DNA of 64,000 nt from Combretum micranthum (Eukaryota > Streptophyta > Magnoliopsida > Myrtales > Combretaceae). Under the pieces are notes generated by a model. The model saw only the letters and a program-made list of their open reading frames with translations, searched no databases and was not told the DNA's origin. This document shows, one piece after another, positions 48,121 through 60,420 of this stretch (within the stretch, counting starts at the first letter, position 1; each line of letters begins with the position of its first letter). Made by a program: the position numbers and the translations under genes. The DNA is taken from the NCBI GenBank assembly GCA_024138025.1, contig JAMXBD010000389.1, positions 806,001 to 870,000 on the forward strand. Direction: 5' to 3'.

Positions 48121-48638
48121 TGGTTTTTGAAGGGAAAATGTTAAATTTGACACCTAAAGTTTGCATAAAAGTTTAATTTAAAATCTAAACTTTAAAGTAG
48201 TTAATTTAATAATAAAAAAAAAGAATGGTTATTCATATGTTAGAGTAATTAATTATTGTTCATCATATTTTTTAACAAGATTTTTATCGAATCACTTTTA
48301 CATTCAACTAAATATCCTAATAGCTCTAAGAAAAAAGGATTAAATGAAATAGCAATGTTAATGAATCGTGCATCACTATAAAAACTTTCTTCGATAAAAA
48401 AATGATCCGTCTATTCATATTAATTTATAAATAATTAATAACAAGTAGGTCTATCAACGACCAATCAAATCTTCATATTGCAACCATAAAATCACAACCA
48501 CTATTTTTCCAAAATTAGAAAAAATAGAAGGAATAAAAAGGAAAGAAAAAAAAAAGAGAGAAAGAAAAGAAGAGGCCACGATGCAAGAGGCAAGAGCTAA
48601 GTCCATCACCACCCGGGCCATCGAAACCCCTCTTCCAC

Positions 48639-48656
48639 GAAAGTTCCAGAACCTTC
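48639..48656. promoter_or_regulatory. perfect four-unit heat shock element
   Basis: The sequence GAAAGTTCCAGAACCTTC is GAA-nn-TTC-nn-GAA-nn-TTC, four contiguous inverted units, the optimal binding site of heat stress factor trimers. Another GAA (48662-48664) follows after 5 bases and a TTC (48633-48635) precedes after 3. It is 1,045 bp upstream of the heat stress factor ATG at 49701. It could drive that gene or an unseen transcript. Confidence 0.6.
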
Positions 48657-48901
48657 CAAAGGAAGAGACTCCAATTCGATCCTTATTTTTCCACCACCAA
48701 ACCTTTTTTTTTTTTTTCAAATTCGATAACGTCTAGACTTAGATGGCCATATCTTAAGATTTTTTTCTTTTCTATTTTTTTTTAATAAAATAACTTGTCT
48801 TCCACTGTGTTTGATTAAGTAGGACTAGAGGAGATGAAGAGAAGTGAAGTGAAGAGAAAAAATAGAAAATCAATTTTTTATCGTTTCACTTTATTTTATC
48901 T

Positions 48902-49085
48902 TATTGTTTGGATTGGATGGTTGATTTTTTATTTGTATTTATATTTTTTTAAAATGATGTATATAAATGTATCCGATTTATATTTACATTTTATTTTTCA
49001 ATAAAAATTGTTAATTTTTTTATTCGTATCTAATTCTTTATAAATAATATGTTAAAAAAAATTTTAAAATAAATTCTATATATGT
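48902..49085. mobile_element. worn Tourist-like MITE copy
   Basis: Positions about 48905-49040 align with 44630-44790 (GTTTGGATTG, AAAATGATGTATATAAATGTATCCGATTT, CTTTATAAATAATATGTTA). The ends are lost or altered. It lies between the heat shock element and the heat stress factor gene. Confidence 0.55.
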
Positions 49086-49600
49086 AACCTTTCAACAAAC
49101 AAATAGAGAATATCAACCTTAGCTTCCTTCCGCTTTCGTTGATTTCATCCCAACAAAATAAACAAATGCATAAACTTTACCCCATTTCATTTCACTTCCT
49201 TCTCTGTCATCCGACTTCCACCATCCAAACAGAGTGTTAAGCTTAATCCTTTGGTGTAAAGTTACTTGTTGTATGTGTCGTCCTTTTTTGACGAGGGCCT
49301 GACACCTCTTTCTTGGTTCACCTTTCTGCTTATTCTTATTCTTCACCATTTCTTCTTTCTTCAAAGATTCCAGTTTGACTTTTTATCTTCAATCACCATA
49401 TCTCTTTTTTCCCTATTCATAAACTGCAACTTCCAATTCCTTCACGTCGACCGAATTCCAACGCAAACTATAACTTTTACCACTAAAATAAACGGTGTCC
49501 CAAATTTTTGTTTTTCATTTAATGTACTAATCGTCCTTGGATATTAAATTCGAATAAAGTTCCGATTTCGACTGTGTCGACCCAACTCTGAAGTTGTCAG

Positions 49601-49681
49601 GTAAAATACTATAATTTAGATTAATCAAGCTTCATAATCTATATGTGATTAAGGATGTGGTTGATACTTTTTCGAATTCAG
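49601..49681 (+). other. possible 5' UTR intron of the heat stress factor gene
   Basis: A consensus donor CAG/GTAAAA at 49601 and an acceptor TTCAG ending at 49681 enclose 81 AT-rich bases just before the start codon. Splicing here would place the promoter further upstream, nearer the heat shock element. There is no transcript evidence in the sequence. Confidence 0.3.
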
Positions 49682-49700
49682 GTGTCCGATCTGCACGGGG

Positions 49701-50000
49701 ATGGATGGTATGTATCCGATCAAACAAGAGTATCCAGGAACGAGTTCGCCGCCTCCGCCGCCGCCTCCACCACCAAGGCTACCTCAGCCAGTGGAAGGTC
49801 TGCATGAGACCGGACCACCACCATTCCTGACCAAGACATATGAAATGGTGGATGACCCAAGAAGTGACCATGTGGTTTCTTGGAGCAGAGAAGGGAATAG
49901 CTTTGTTGTCTGGGATCCACACGCATTCTCTACTTATCTTCTCCCCAGAAACTTCAAGCACAGCAATTTTTCCAGCTTTGTTAGGCAGCTTAATACTTAT
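49701..50000 (+). CDS. heat stress factor exon 1 (N-terminus and most of DNA-binding domain)
   Basis: 100 codons from ATG to the donor TAT/GTAAGT. It contains [16 protein letters not shown], the recognition helix. Confidence 0.93.
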
Positions 50001-52005
50001 GTAAGTCTCTCCTCATTCTTCTTCCCGATGTCCCGTTTTTATTTATTTATTTATTTCCCTTAATCTTGTGACCGTCTTTTCATATCCTAGGATTTTTTAA
50101 TTTCTTGGTGGTCGGGCGAAATGTCGCAGCAAAATTTCTTTTTTGTTATATTTGGATATTTGGTTCCTAATTTTCACTATCGATGCTTGATGTTGGATTT
50201 GTCTTGTTTATCTCTGCCTAGTTGAATGATGTACATAGGATTACGGATGGATTCAAGTAATGGCTTTCTCTTAATTTTTATCGAGTTCAGTTGCTTAATC
50301 ACTGGATGATATAAATTCGAGTTCTTTTCTTGTATTGTAAGGATTCGAAGCAGTGTGTGAGTCGGCAGCAATGGCTTTTGAGCCTGTGTACCTTCTTATT
50401 GTCTTGGTTAGAATAAATCCCTAATACGGTATCCGTGAAAGATGGCTGAGGGTGATTGCAATTGTATTTTATCCTCCAATCAAAAGAAACCCAATTCTGT
50501 ATTTAATTGAATGGAACTTCAAAGCCACTGCTTAATCCATCAAGAAATGGTAATTGATACCTGTTATATAATAGATATAATAGCCATATCATGTTTACGA
50601 ACTTAATCTTTCAGAACTAACGATATTTTCCAAAATTTTAAGATAAAATTGTTCTTGCTGGAGATGGAATCAATATATATCATTACAAAACACTTGACAT
50701 TCTTGTGAGAAAATAATTTGTGGGGGAAAATAAAAAATGGCGCTAAGTTAGATCTCCTTTATCAAGGGTGTTGACCTTTAATTACTTGGTTACTTTCTCT
50801 TAATTATTTATGATTTTGCCACTCTGCTATACAATTTGTACAATCCAATAAAGTCATTGGTTACCCCGTTGAAACCTCCTTGTTCTTTTTTCCTTCTTTC
50901 ACTTGTAGCTCTATTGGAACATGGATTCATTCACTGCTGGTGCCAATAGATTACAAAAGAATCATCACTGGTGAGATTATTTCTTCTGGGATCTTCAAGT
51001 GCAGAAGTGATGTTTTCCTCTACCAAATCAGAAGCTAAGACGATTCATCGTTGAGTATATTTCCATTATCACTGATACCTTGAAGGGCAGACTTTTATGA
51101 CTGGACTTCCGTGTCAACAAATTTGTTTTGTAACTAATGGATTGCTGACCCTGTGGCAGGGCTTTAGAAAGGTAGATCCTGACAGATGGGAATTTGCAAA
51201 AGAAGAATTTTTGAGGGGACAGAAACATCTTCTGAAGAATATTAAAAGAAGACGGGCTCCTTCTCAGTCCTCTTCTTCACAGCAAGCTCTAGGACCCTGT
51301 GTGGAGGTAGGACAATTTGAGCTGGAAGAAGAAGTAGAGTGTTTGAGGCGTGATAAACAGACCCTAATGATAGAGCTTGTTAAGCTTCGACAGCAGCAGC
51401 AGAGTACTAAAGCCTATATTCAAAGCATGGAGCAAAGGCTTGAAGCAACTGAGGCCAAGCAACAGCAGATGATGAATTTCATGGCAAGAGCAATGCAAAA
51501 CCCGACATTTATTCAGCAGCTAATGCAACAGAGGGATAAAAAGAAGGAGCTTGAAGAAGTAATTATTAAAAAAAGGAGAAGGCCAATTGAGCAAGGGACA
51601 GGAGGTGGGGAATCCAGCCAAATGATCAAAGTTGAACCTCTTGACCATGGTGAGCCTAGGAATGAGGACTCGGAGCTCCAAGCACTGGCTCTAGAAATGC
51701 AAGGACTAAGCAGGGCAAGGAGAGAGCTAGATGGCAGGCAGAAAGAGGTGGGAGATTCAGACAAAGAGCTAGATGATGGCTTTTGGGAAGAGTTGCTGGG
51801 TCAACAGTTCCAAGGGGACATGGATATGGTTGAAACCGAAGCCACAGCAGGACTTGATGTAAATGAAAATGTTGATTCTTTGCCCGACCACTTCGGGTTC
51901 TCAGGTTTAGCAGGAAGCAATAAAACATTAAGTTTCGGGTGCTCTTCACAATGTCCTGACTCGCTTGTTTTGATGACATTATTGGATGGCTGCAGTTTAT
52001 GCTAG
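49701..52005 (+). CDS. class A heat stress transcription factor (HsfA2/A6/A7 group)
   Basis: Two exons (49701-50000 and 51160-52005) join at the conserved LNTY/GFRK site in phase 0 and encode 381 residues. The Pro-rich start ([13 protein letters not shown], poly-Pro at 17-25) precedes the motif [20 protein letters not shown]. The winged-helix DNA-binding domain is about residues 39-133. The HR-A/B coiled-coil trimerisation domain is about 155-222. A basic nuclear signal KKRRR lies at 237-241, a sumoylation-type IKVE at 256-259, and the acidic activator motif [13 protein letters not shown] at 305-317, typical of class A activators. It would bind heat shock elements as a trimer in the nucleus and activate chaperone genes. 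The start codon is the first ATG of the conserved N-terminal extension. All splice sites are canonical and no lesion is visible. Confidence 0.93.
50001..51159 (+). other. heat stress factor intron
   Basis: A 1,159-bp GT...AG intron at the position conserved in plant Hsf genes. A GT donor-like and AG-rich region near 50900-51150 has no alternative exon that I could support, though heat-inducible alternative exons are known from Arabidopsis HSFA2. Confidence 0.85.
51160..52005 (+). CDS. heat stress factor exon 2 (end of DNA-binding domain to stop)
   Basis: The exon starts after CTGTGGCAG with [20 protein letters not shown]. It carries the oligomerisation, nuclear-localisation and activator regions and ends at TAG 52003-52005. 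The C-terminus (ending DGCSLC) lacks an obvious leucine-rich export signal. Confidence 0.93.
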   Translation, partial: GFRKVDPDRWEFAKEEFLRGQKHLLKNIKRRRAPSQSSSSQQALGPCVEVGQFELEEEVECLRRDKQTLMIELVKLRQQQQSTKAYIQSMEQRLEATEAKQQQMMNFMARAMQNPTFIQQLMQQRDKKKELEEVIIKKRRRPIEQGTGGGESSQMIKVEPLDHGEPRNEDSELQALALEMQGLSRARRELDGRQKEVGDSDKELDDGFWEELLGQQFQGDMDMVETEATAGLDVNENVDSLPDHFGFSGLAGSNKTLSFGCSSQCPDSLVLMTLLDGCSLC

Positions 52006-55000
52006 AACATCTCACATTGCTGTGCCAATTGACCGTAAATTTTTACGTGATCAGTTGGTAACATGGGACTTCTATTGCAATAGGTGATGTAGAACCCTGC
52101 ATCAGATTTTCCAAAGCCTTAGGACTTTCATATTACTCTGGCTGTTACTTCTCTATCCGTAGCTCCCATTATCTGCGTGATTGGTATATCAGTTTGAGCC
52201 TATTATTACTTGGTATTGCGATAACTAGTACATGGATTACTTTGGTTTTTTTTGTTCTATTTGTTTCTTCAATTTGCCTCTTCGTTGAGAAGATGAACCT
52301 TACAGTACAAAATAAGAGGTGTACATGCATATGGTACCTATTAAGGTGGATATTTATGTGTCTGTAAATAGAAGATAAACGTTGTAATATTGTATTTGTC
52401 TCCAATCCTAAGCATTATAATTATCCTGGTTATTTTTCTTATGCTGAAACAAATGTTATATTTGTCCATGCATTCCAAGAAAAGGCTTCAAGTCAACAGT
52501 CTATTTTCACGAACACATGGTTTGGAAAATGTTTTACGCGCTAAGACTAGATCTTTTCAAGTCAACAGTCTATTGGTGATGTTGGCTTTTTAAGTTATAG
52601 CAACCTTGATTGTTTGTCCTGACCCTGTGGCTACCACTAACACAAGATATTTCCACTAATGGAACTTTGTAGTTTTTCTGTAAGCTCATGTAAGGTGGAT
52701 TCCACTGAATACGATTCAATGTGTTATAATTACAAAATACCACTTGAGATAGTTATTAATGAAAGCTTAATGAATAGTAAAGAGAGAGGAAAAAGGAATT
52801 CTATGAGCTTCCACTTTGATTCTTCTCTTCCCTTAACTGTTGAAATTCTACCAAATTGTGCTTACATAATCATAATTGTCCTTTCTCATCAAAACACTTG
52901 AAGATAAGACTTTTCTGGCGTCCCATAGTCATTCAACGACTGGTGGGAATGTAAGAAGGTTCATTTTCCTCGAAAAACCTCCTCCACCTTCACCTTCCCC
53001 TCCCCACCCGCGGAGCATATAAGGCTTAATACATATCAATCTTAATTAATGTTTAAGGTCAAATTCGTTTAAGCATTATCGTTTATAGAAGTTAAATAAA
53101 AAAATTAACATTTGAATAAGTGAGTCAAATAAGATATAATAAACAACCAATCACTAACTCCGTCTAAGCTCCATCAAATGCCAATTAGCATAAATTATTA
53201 TACATTTTATTTCCTTTCCTTTTGAACAACCTACCTGTTTTGGATGAAAATAATTATACAAATAAAATTAGATGTTACAGTTGAGAGGAAAAAGAAGGAT
53301 TTTACAGGTGACCTTTATCCCAAAACTAAAATCAGAAACCCTAAATTAATTGGTTATCATGAAACCCTAAATCAACACTAAGTCCACCACAAATTTCCAA
53401 AACCTCTGTTTTCCTTCTTAATTATTTTTCCTCTCTCTCAACCTAGTTTCTTTGAAAAAGAACCTGGTTTCAAGCCTTATATATTAGTTTTTGTATGGAT
53501 AAATACCATTGATATGACTTATCTATCCAATTTGTTTATCGCAGACACTATTATTGGTAGGTTTATGAACTAGGTCATTCTTATTATTTGATCATCATGT
53601 GCTTATCTAAGATGGGTTTGATTAACTTTTTCTATTTTGGAACTAGAATATGAATTTGGTTATGCTAATTTGTAATAAAATTGAATAAAAGGATATAATT
53701 TTTGTCTTTTTGGTGTTCTATTGATTTTTTGCCATAAAAATGACCTTCTTTGATATGATTATCATCTTTTCAAGCAATCTAATTTATCATCCAAAAAGAA
53801 GCAATTTAGTTTCTTTTTTGTTTATCTTTTAGTTTTTCTATTTAACCTTTTTTGTCCCTCTAGGTGAAAGTTATGTTTTTGTGTGGTTGGATTCATCTTA
53901 CAATTTTTTGTAAAAAGGAGGCCATTTCGTTGATATTTGAATCAATTGTGTTGTGTTTTTTATTTTTGCCATTTAGAATTTAAGGACAAGTATGTTGGTT
54001 TGACATAACATCAACGAATGTTTAATTGTGGCTTGGTTATTATGTATTTGATGGAGAAGTTTTGATAGAGTTATTAACCATTAACCAATTATGCATTATT
54101 AATTCACTTACTCAAATGTTATTTCCTTTTTTGAACCTTTGCAAATGTTGATGCCTTTAACGAACTTAACCTTTCCATATGATATTTGTTATCTAAATTT
54201 AACTTATTTTTTCAATTAACTATATCTTAAATTTAGAATGATTAATTTACTACTTAGAAATGTTGTGAGGTTATTTTTAATACCTAAACTAACTTTGTTT
54301 AGTTCATCAATTGTAAAAGCATGCAAAACTCAACTTGTTAATTGTAACAATAGAAAAAAATGAGACAATTACTTGTAAAAATGTATAAAATTTAGGTATC
54401 TGGTGGAACTTTAGTATTTTAGATAGTTAGATGTAAGAATATATAAGGTTCAAGTACTAAATGTGATATTGACCCACTTTTAATTCATAATAGGAACTCC
54501 AAACTCCAAATGCAATTTCAAATACCAAACTCTAACACAAACTGATCACTAAACTTCTTGCATAAATTTAAACAATTAACTCCGAATGGTAGATGACATA
54601 TTTAGTGCTTGAATTTTCATTTTTGCAATTGACTAGTGAATGTTCAAAAATGTCAATTTACTATTAACAACCTTTTCGATTCATTTGTAGTATATGAGCT
54701 AACTCCATTGAAGTACTTTAGACAAGATAATTAAGTGTAAAAGTGGATAAAATTCATGTAGTTAATTGCAGAAATTGATAAAATTCATATATCATATTAA
54801 CATTTTCAAACTTTAGATAGTCTTTTTTTTTTTTTTTTTTAAATATGGGTAAAGTTTAGGTATGGAATATGATGTTTATTGAACTCTAAAGAAAAATTTC
54901 GAACTGTAAACCAATAGTTAAAAATATAGCATACTGTGGTAAGATATCTAAAAAACACAACATATATTTTAGCATTTCAACACTAATGAATATGTGTATC

Positions 55001-56340
55001 AATATGAATTTATCCTTCCAGATGACAAACTATAACATCTCAACCTTATTTCCCCTTATTACTCCACTTTTTTCTTAAATTTCGTTATAATTCTATGATT
55101 TACAGTATTATATCTTATTTGATCCATCTAAAAGAGTAGAGGAATGACCATGCTTGCTCTTTGATTTCCCAAATCGTGGCTTTCAAGAGAAGAATATATC
55201 TACACCATGTTTCTTAACATGTGGAATCTACAGTATGTCATGCTATGGAGGTGGCTCTTGTCTTCTCTGGGGAAATGGAGATGGATGGCTAATGAGGACC
55301 ATATGCTATTAATGTGCCACATTGGATCAACGGTTGAGCTTGTTAGCTGGGGATTCTCACTAACTTTTTGGGTGTGCTGGCTCCTGGTGACCTGCATCAA
55401 AACGACATCACCTTGTCATAATCCCTCAGCATATTATATTCCTTCATTATTAAGTGTTATTCGTCAAGAATGTCAGACACTAAGCAATTATGACGGAGGT
55501 CATCAGCTTGCATGAGGAAACAGTGCAAAACATGTTAATATGAGCTTTATATTAAATTATTATACAAGTATATGTGTTTTAAATGCAATTGTCCAATCAT
55601 AACTCCAATTTGTCTTACGTATTACTAGTTGATTTGTTTTAATCATGGAATATAATCAGGATTAGATATGTAACCAAGCTCATCTGAGTTAGTCTTTTTC
55701 TTAGTCAAGAAACCACCAAAATTAAGCACTGCTTAATATTAGAAGTGCCACTCTAGTGGGTGGATACATATGCATGGCACTCAAGCCAATTGTATATTAC
55801 ACCTAATGCTGTAGCAATCCAATAAAATGTTAAAGTTTAATTACAAATAATCTATTAGAAAGAAGAATCTAAGGGAAGCAAAGAGTGGCTTACTTAGTGG
55901 AAAAAATGTTGAAAACTGCATGCTTATGAAAAGAGACAAATTCATCATATTGAAAAGAAGTTTTATTTTTGCAGAGTTTGAAACTACTAATGAATTCAAA
56001 AGGGGTTTTTATTAGAGTTTTAATAAGTATAGGATCAAACTTCTAAAAAGTGCATTAAAGAGTTATTAATAGTGGAAGATTTATGATGGAGTGTCCAGAT
56101 AACGATCTTTAAGTGACATGTAAGCAATATTGCAAACCTTTCAAAAATTTTGAAGTTGATGGATTTCAATATAAAGGATTAGAAAATTTTTTAGATTGGT
56201 GAGAATTGTCTTCCTAAATATTAGATATTTTACTCTCTCTATTTTTCTTTTTCTTTTTGTTAGTACTTTCTATTGATATTTTTAGTAATTTTATGAATTA
56301 ACAAATTGGAATATTTCTTTTTATATATTTTCGATAATTG
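52006..56340. other. 3' flank and AT-rich intergenic DNA
   Basis: Contents include the likely 3' UTR of the heat stress factor, a 19-bp direct repeat TTCAAGTCAACAGTCTATT (about 52487-52505 and 52556-52574), and foldback-like repeat DNA at about 54240-54880 with the GTACTTGAA / TTCAAGTAC words. A less AT-rich island lies at 55200-55515 with a 102-codon frame that I could not assign. No clear gene was found. Confidence 0.4.
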
Positions 56341-56344
56341 TTAT

Positions 56345-56709
56345 GGATAATGTCAAAAATGGTATTGAAATTTTTGTAAAAGGTCTAATCAAGTCTGTGA
56401 AGTTTGGTTTTGAATAATTTAGTACCTGAAATAAGTTTTCGCATATATTTTTTTTATATCTAAAGTTTGATTTTAACAATTTTGATACCTGAAATAAGTT
56501 TTTGAATACATTTTTTTCTAACCGAAGTAAGTTCAATTGAGTACAAAAAATGTATGCGAAAACTTCCTTTAGGTACAAAAAATATCAAAAACAAATTTTA
56601 GATAACTGATTGAACTTTTTGCGAAAGTTCAAGTACAAAATTATTCAAAATCAAATTTTAAGTACGTAATTGAATTTTTTGTGAAAGTTTAGGTATCATT
56701 TTTTATATT
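56345..56709. mobile_element. foldback MITE
   Basis: The arms are inverted copies: GGTTTTGAATAATTTAGTACCTG near 56405 pairs with the complement of GTACAAAATTATTCAAAATC near 56630, and GTTTTCGCATA... near 56435 pairs with ATGCGAAAAC near 56555. About 365 bp, no coding capacity. Confidence 0.65.
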
Positions 56710-56747
56710 AATCCTAATTATTAAGAGCAATTTTGCCTATAGATAGG

Positions 56748-58855
56748 TGTCGAGCATGGATTTTGATTTCCGGTTCAATTTCCTTTAATCCGATTAACAT
56801 CAAACCCTCATCCATTTGACATAAATCCTTGACTAAGAATTAAAAGAAATATCAGTTTTGAAAATTATTTTGGAGTCACTACCTTACTAGAGTCGGAAAA
56901 AAAAAAAAAAAAAAGAGAGAAACCAAGATTAATGGGTAGATTGATCTTGGTTATGCTACTCATCCGAAAAAAAAAAACGTTTTTTAAAAAAAAAATGAAA
57001 ACTAGAAATTAGCTTGAGTCCAGGGACTAACCTATTAAAACCTAAACGGTTACCACTTATAGCTTTCCAATTAAAATTGCTTTCTTTCATGTCCTAAATC
57101 CAAATTATAAAATATTTACGAGGATCTAACTAACTAATCCTATAGCTAATATTTATCAATATGTACAAATTTACTAATTTAATCAACTAATCAATTTCCA
57201 TCAACAATCATATATAATCTAAGAACTCAATATAGTCAAATTAATCAAATCATCTCAAATTCTATCAATATTCACATATGCTAAACTAAACTAAGAGAAT
57301 CAATCAAATCAAATCAATCAAATTCACAAAAATAATTTTTTACATATTTTGAGTCGCTCATTTAGGTGCCTACGTACCCACTAATCGAGATCGGACCATA
57401 TATAGCTCTTTAATGAAAAAATTTAATATGTTGTTTAATTTCAGTATTTCGAAATCTTATCACTTTAATTTCATTAAGTCTTATGATTTAATAGAAATTA
57501 TCTAATTCTATGTGATTCCTAAATCTATCAAATTAATTTTGAGCAAATTTATGAAAATCAATCTTTCTAAATGTCAAAATGATTTTTTTTTCTAAACAAT
57601 ATATTATAATATCACTCATCACATTAACTCACGTAAAATATCTCAATAACTATTAAAAAGCAAACTTGGTAAGATCAAGAACATGTAAACATCATCTATA
57701 CATCATTATATGACTATAATCAAGATCATACTCAAAAAATCAACTATTCATAACACTAAGTGTCGAGTAGCATCTAAATGCCACCTATTAATACATGAAT
57801 ATGAATACCAATTGTTAGAAGTCTTAACATGCAGCAAAATTGAATTCTTATATGACTCATCTATATATTTTATAAACATAATTTACAAAAATTGCTCTAT
57901 CAACATATATTAACATCAAGCAGATATTATTATGATAAATATTACTAAACTTGAACTAATCTCACATATGCATATGTGTATATATATATATATATATTAA
58001 TCTATTTCCTGCAGCATATATATCTATTTTTCTCCTTTTTTAGTATATCCTTATATATATATTATCTATTAATATTAATTATTTACTATATTATTATTAT
58101 TATATAGTATATATATACATATATATGCAGATTTAAACTCACCCGAAAATGGAATCCTGCACGTGTGGAATGGAGTTGACCTTCAACGACTAGGAGCAGC
58201 AGGGTTGCAATGGTTGGCGAAGGGTATTCTAACATTGGCCGCTGGGGGGGGGGGGGGGGGGGGTGGGGTGCGCCGGCGGAGATGATGGGAGCTTGTCGGC
58301 CTGAGCTTACAGAACCCGACGACTTCTCCATTGGAGTCGGTTTTGAGCGATTGGTCTTTCCCATGTTATAGCAACCCAAATCTTCAATCTTGCCTAAAAG
58401 ATGAATTTCATGCGTTTTTGAGGTTTTTAAAGAAACTAACATAGACGCGTTTTTCTCAATTTTCCAGCCTAGATTTGAATCAGTTATTGTTGATGAAAAC
58501 ACATAATCTACATACTAAATTAAACTACTTCATACCTAGTTTCCATATGTGCATTCGGTTTGTGAAAATCGGGTCTGGTAATGGGTCAAAAATGGGCCCA
58601 AAAGGAGGCCCATCGGGCTACCCAAGGTTAAAGATGAGCAGTACTTTTTTTTTGTATATTATACTATATTATATTTGTATATAGATTACATCCATTATAT
58701 TTATTTCCCTTAATTTGATTTATTTTCCTGATTCATTTCTAATCCTAATGCTTGTAATTGCAAATATTCCTTTAATTTAGCCATATATATGCTAATATTA
58801 ACATCTAATTATCAATAATTTGACAAAAATAAATTGTCAAAATGAGGTGTCTACA
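56748..58855 (-). mobile_element. solo LTR, about 2.1 kb, target duplication ATAGG
   Basis: The block begins TGTCGAGCATGG and ends GAGGTGTCTACA on the plus strand, flanked by identical ATAGG copies (56743-56747 and 58856-58860). Read on the minus strand it starts TGTAGACACCTC, a typical start of large gypsy LTRs in plants. Inside are long AT-rich stretches, a GC-rich zone around 58140-58330, and no retroelement proteins. It is best explained as a solo LTR left by recombination between two LTRs. Confidence 0.8.
58244..58263 (+). repeat. run of 20 guanines
   Basis: An uninterrupted G run followed by TGGGGTG, inside the solo LTR. It would form G-quadruplexes, and its length in the assembly is uncertain. 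Confidence 0.9.
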
Positions 58856-58860
58856 ATAGG

Positions 58861-60420
58861 CCATCTTTTGTAATGAATCAATTAATAAATGACTCATTCT
58901 TTTGTGTAAATTATTTTTTAGATAAATTTGTTTTAAAGTATTTTAGCACTTACTAATATAGTTTATAGGTTGTGACAAATGATTGTTCTTGCATTTGACC
59001 ATATTAATTATAGGAATGGGTTACATTATTTTTATGTTTTAATTAGTAACCTGATTGCTTCTTGTATTATATGTTATATTAATTCTAAGAATCATTAAAA
59101 CCCAATAAGTTCCTTATAATTGATATGTCATATTTGATCTTACGATTACTAATATCCTTGTTTGAGCCTAGTTAGTCCAATTCCATCATTAAATTAATTC
59201 AATTATTGTCCATATGCTATTATAGTTACTTGTATCTACTTCATTCAAGAAATCCCAAAATATTTTATTTAACTTCTCGCTAAGTGTTTACCCTTGTGAA
59301 TTTATTATTTAAAAAAAAATCTTGAGTCTTTTAAGTGTCTAGTGGTGTTTCATTGTTTGAGTATTGTTTTTCTTTTTCTTTTCTTTTATTAGGACCATCA
59401 TCTTCTTTAGTAAATTCTTGTGTCCACAATCAAATTCCACGTATTACATTATACCATGTTGTTTTTTAGTTCTTTTGAAAATTTAGGCACATCAAGTCTT
59501 TAATGAGACCTTCCATAGAGACTCCACATAACCTGCCATTATATAAATAAGAGCTAATATTACTTCACTTGTAACCATATGAAAAAATTAGGAGTGAATA
59601 GATTTTACCCAATGGCAAAAAAAAAAAAAAGAATAAATTTAACTAATGCTTGGTTTGTTGGCCAAATGCATCTTAATAAGCTTGATACATGTGCATGGTT
59701 AATTGTCTAATATTGAAACCTATCCACATGTTGGAAGCATAACTACATTTAGAAAAATGTCATGATGATTTAAGCGATAATACGTGAGAATTTATGTTAA
59801 GCCCATTTTTATGGAGAATTACTTGCCATTGAGGATATTTTCACATGACAGAGCTATTGATATACATACATATATATATATATAAATATGCTTGACTCTA
59901 AAATATTATCATGTAATAACAAAATTCTCCAAAAGTAACAAAAATATCATGCTTTATTAAGTCTATGAATGTATTTGCAAACACAAAGCCTGCGATGCAA
60001 TACTTAACCCTTTTACTATCATTCTAGATAGCACTCTAGATGTTCATGACAACCATATAGTTAACACACCCTCCTCTAGGATGTTAGGCTCAGGTGTCAC
60101 TTTGAGTAAGCATTTGGTCTGATCTACCCAGCTAAGGCTAGTGCTTCTTATAACTGCATCTTTATCCATTAGAAGGCTTAACTATATCTCTTCATCCTTT
60201 AGAGTGATTGTGTCCTCTCCATGAGCCATGTGATGTGTCTATTTATCTAAATTCTATCTCTTTGATGAGTGATCAACTATTGCAATTGTATAATGAGAGT
60301 AGCCCAAAAATCGATAGGTAAGGAAATGTGCAAAGACCAAGTGGATTGTCCTCTGTTATTTATCACTACAATATGGAATGAACACAACATCAAACCACAA
60401 ATGGATCTAGCAAGTGATTT
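58861..60420. other. AT-rich intergenic DNA, no gene seen
   Basis: Open frames are all short. The stretch 60060-60330 is less AT-rich and may be transposon-derived, but no protein similarity was recognised. Confidence 0.35.

Noticed and set aside
49676..49686. TTCGAATTC next to the heat stress factor start as a heat shock element
   Set aside because: The GAA and TTC units have no two-base spacing, so it does not fit the nGAAnnTTCn rule.
51513..52015. Two minus-strand frames of 83 and 119 codons
   Set aside because: They are antisense shadows of heat stress factor exon 2.
52659..52901. 80-codon plus-strand frame downstream of the heat stress factor
   Set aside because: It has no family match and lies in 3' flanking AT-rich DNA. 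It is consistent with chance.
58086..58502. 138-codon minus-strand frame with poly-Pro
   Set aside because: It lies wholly inside the solo LTR, and its Pro run is the translation of the 20-G tract.
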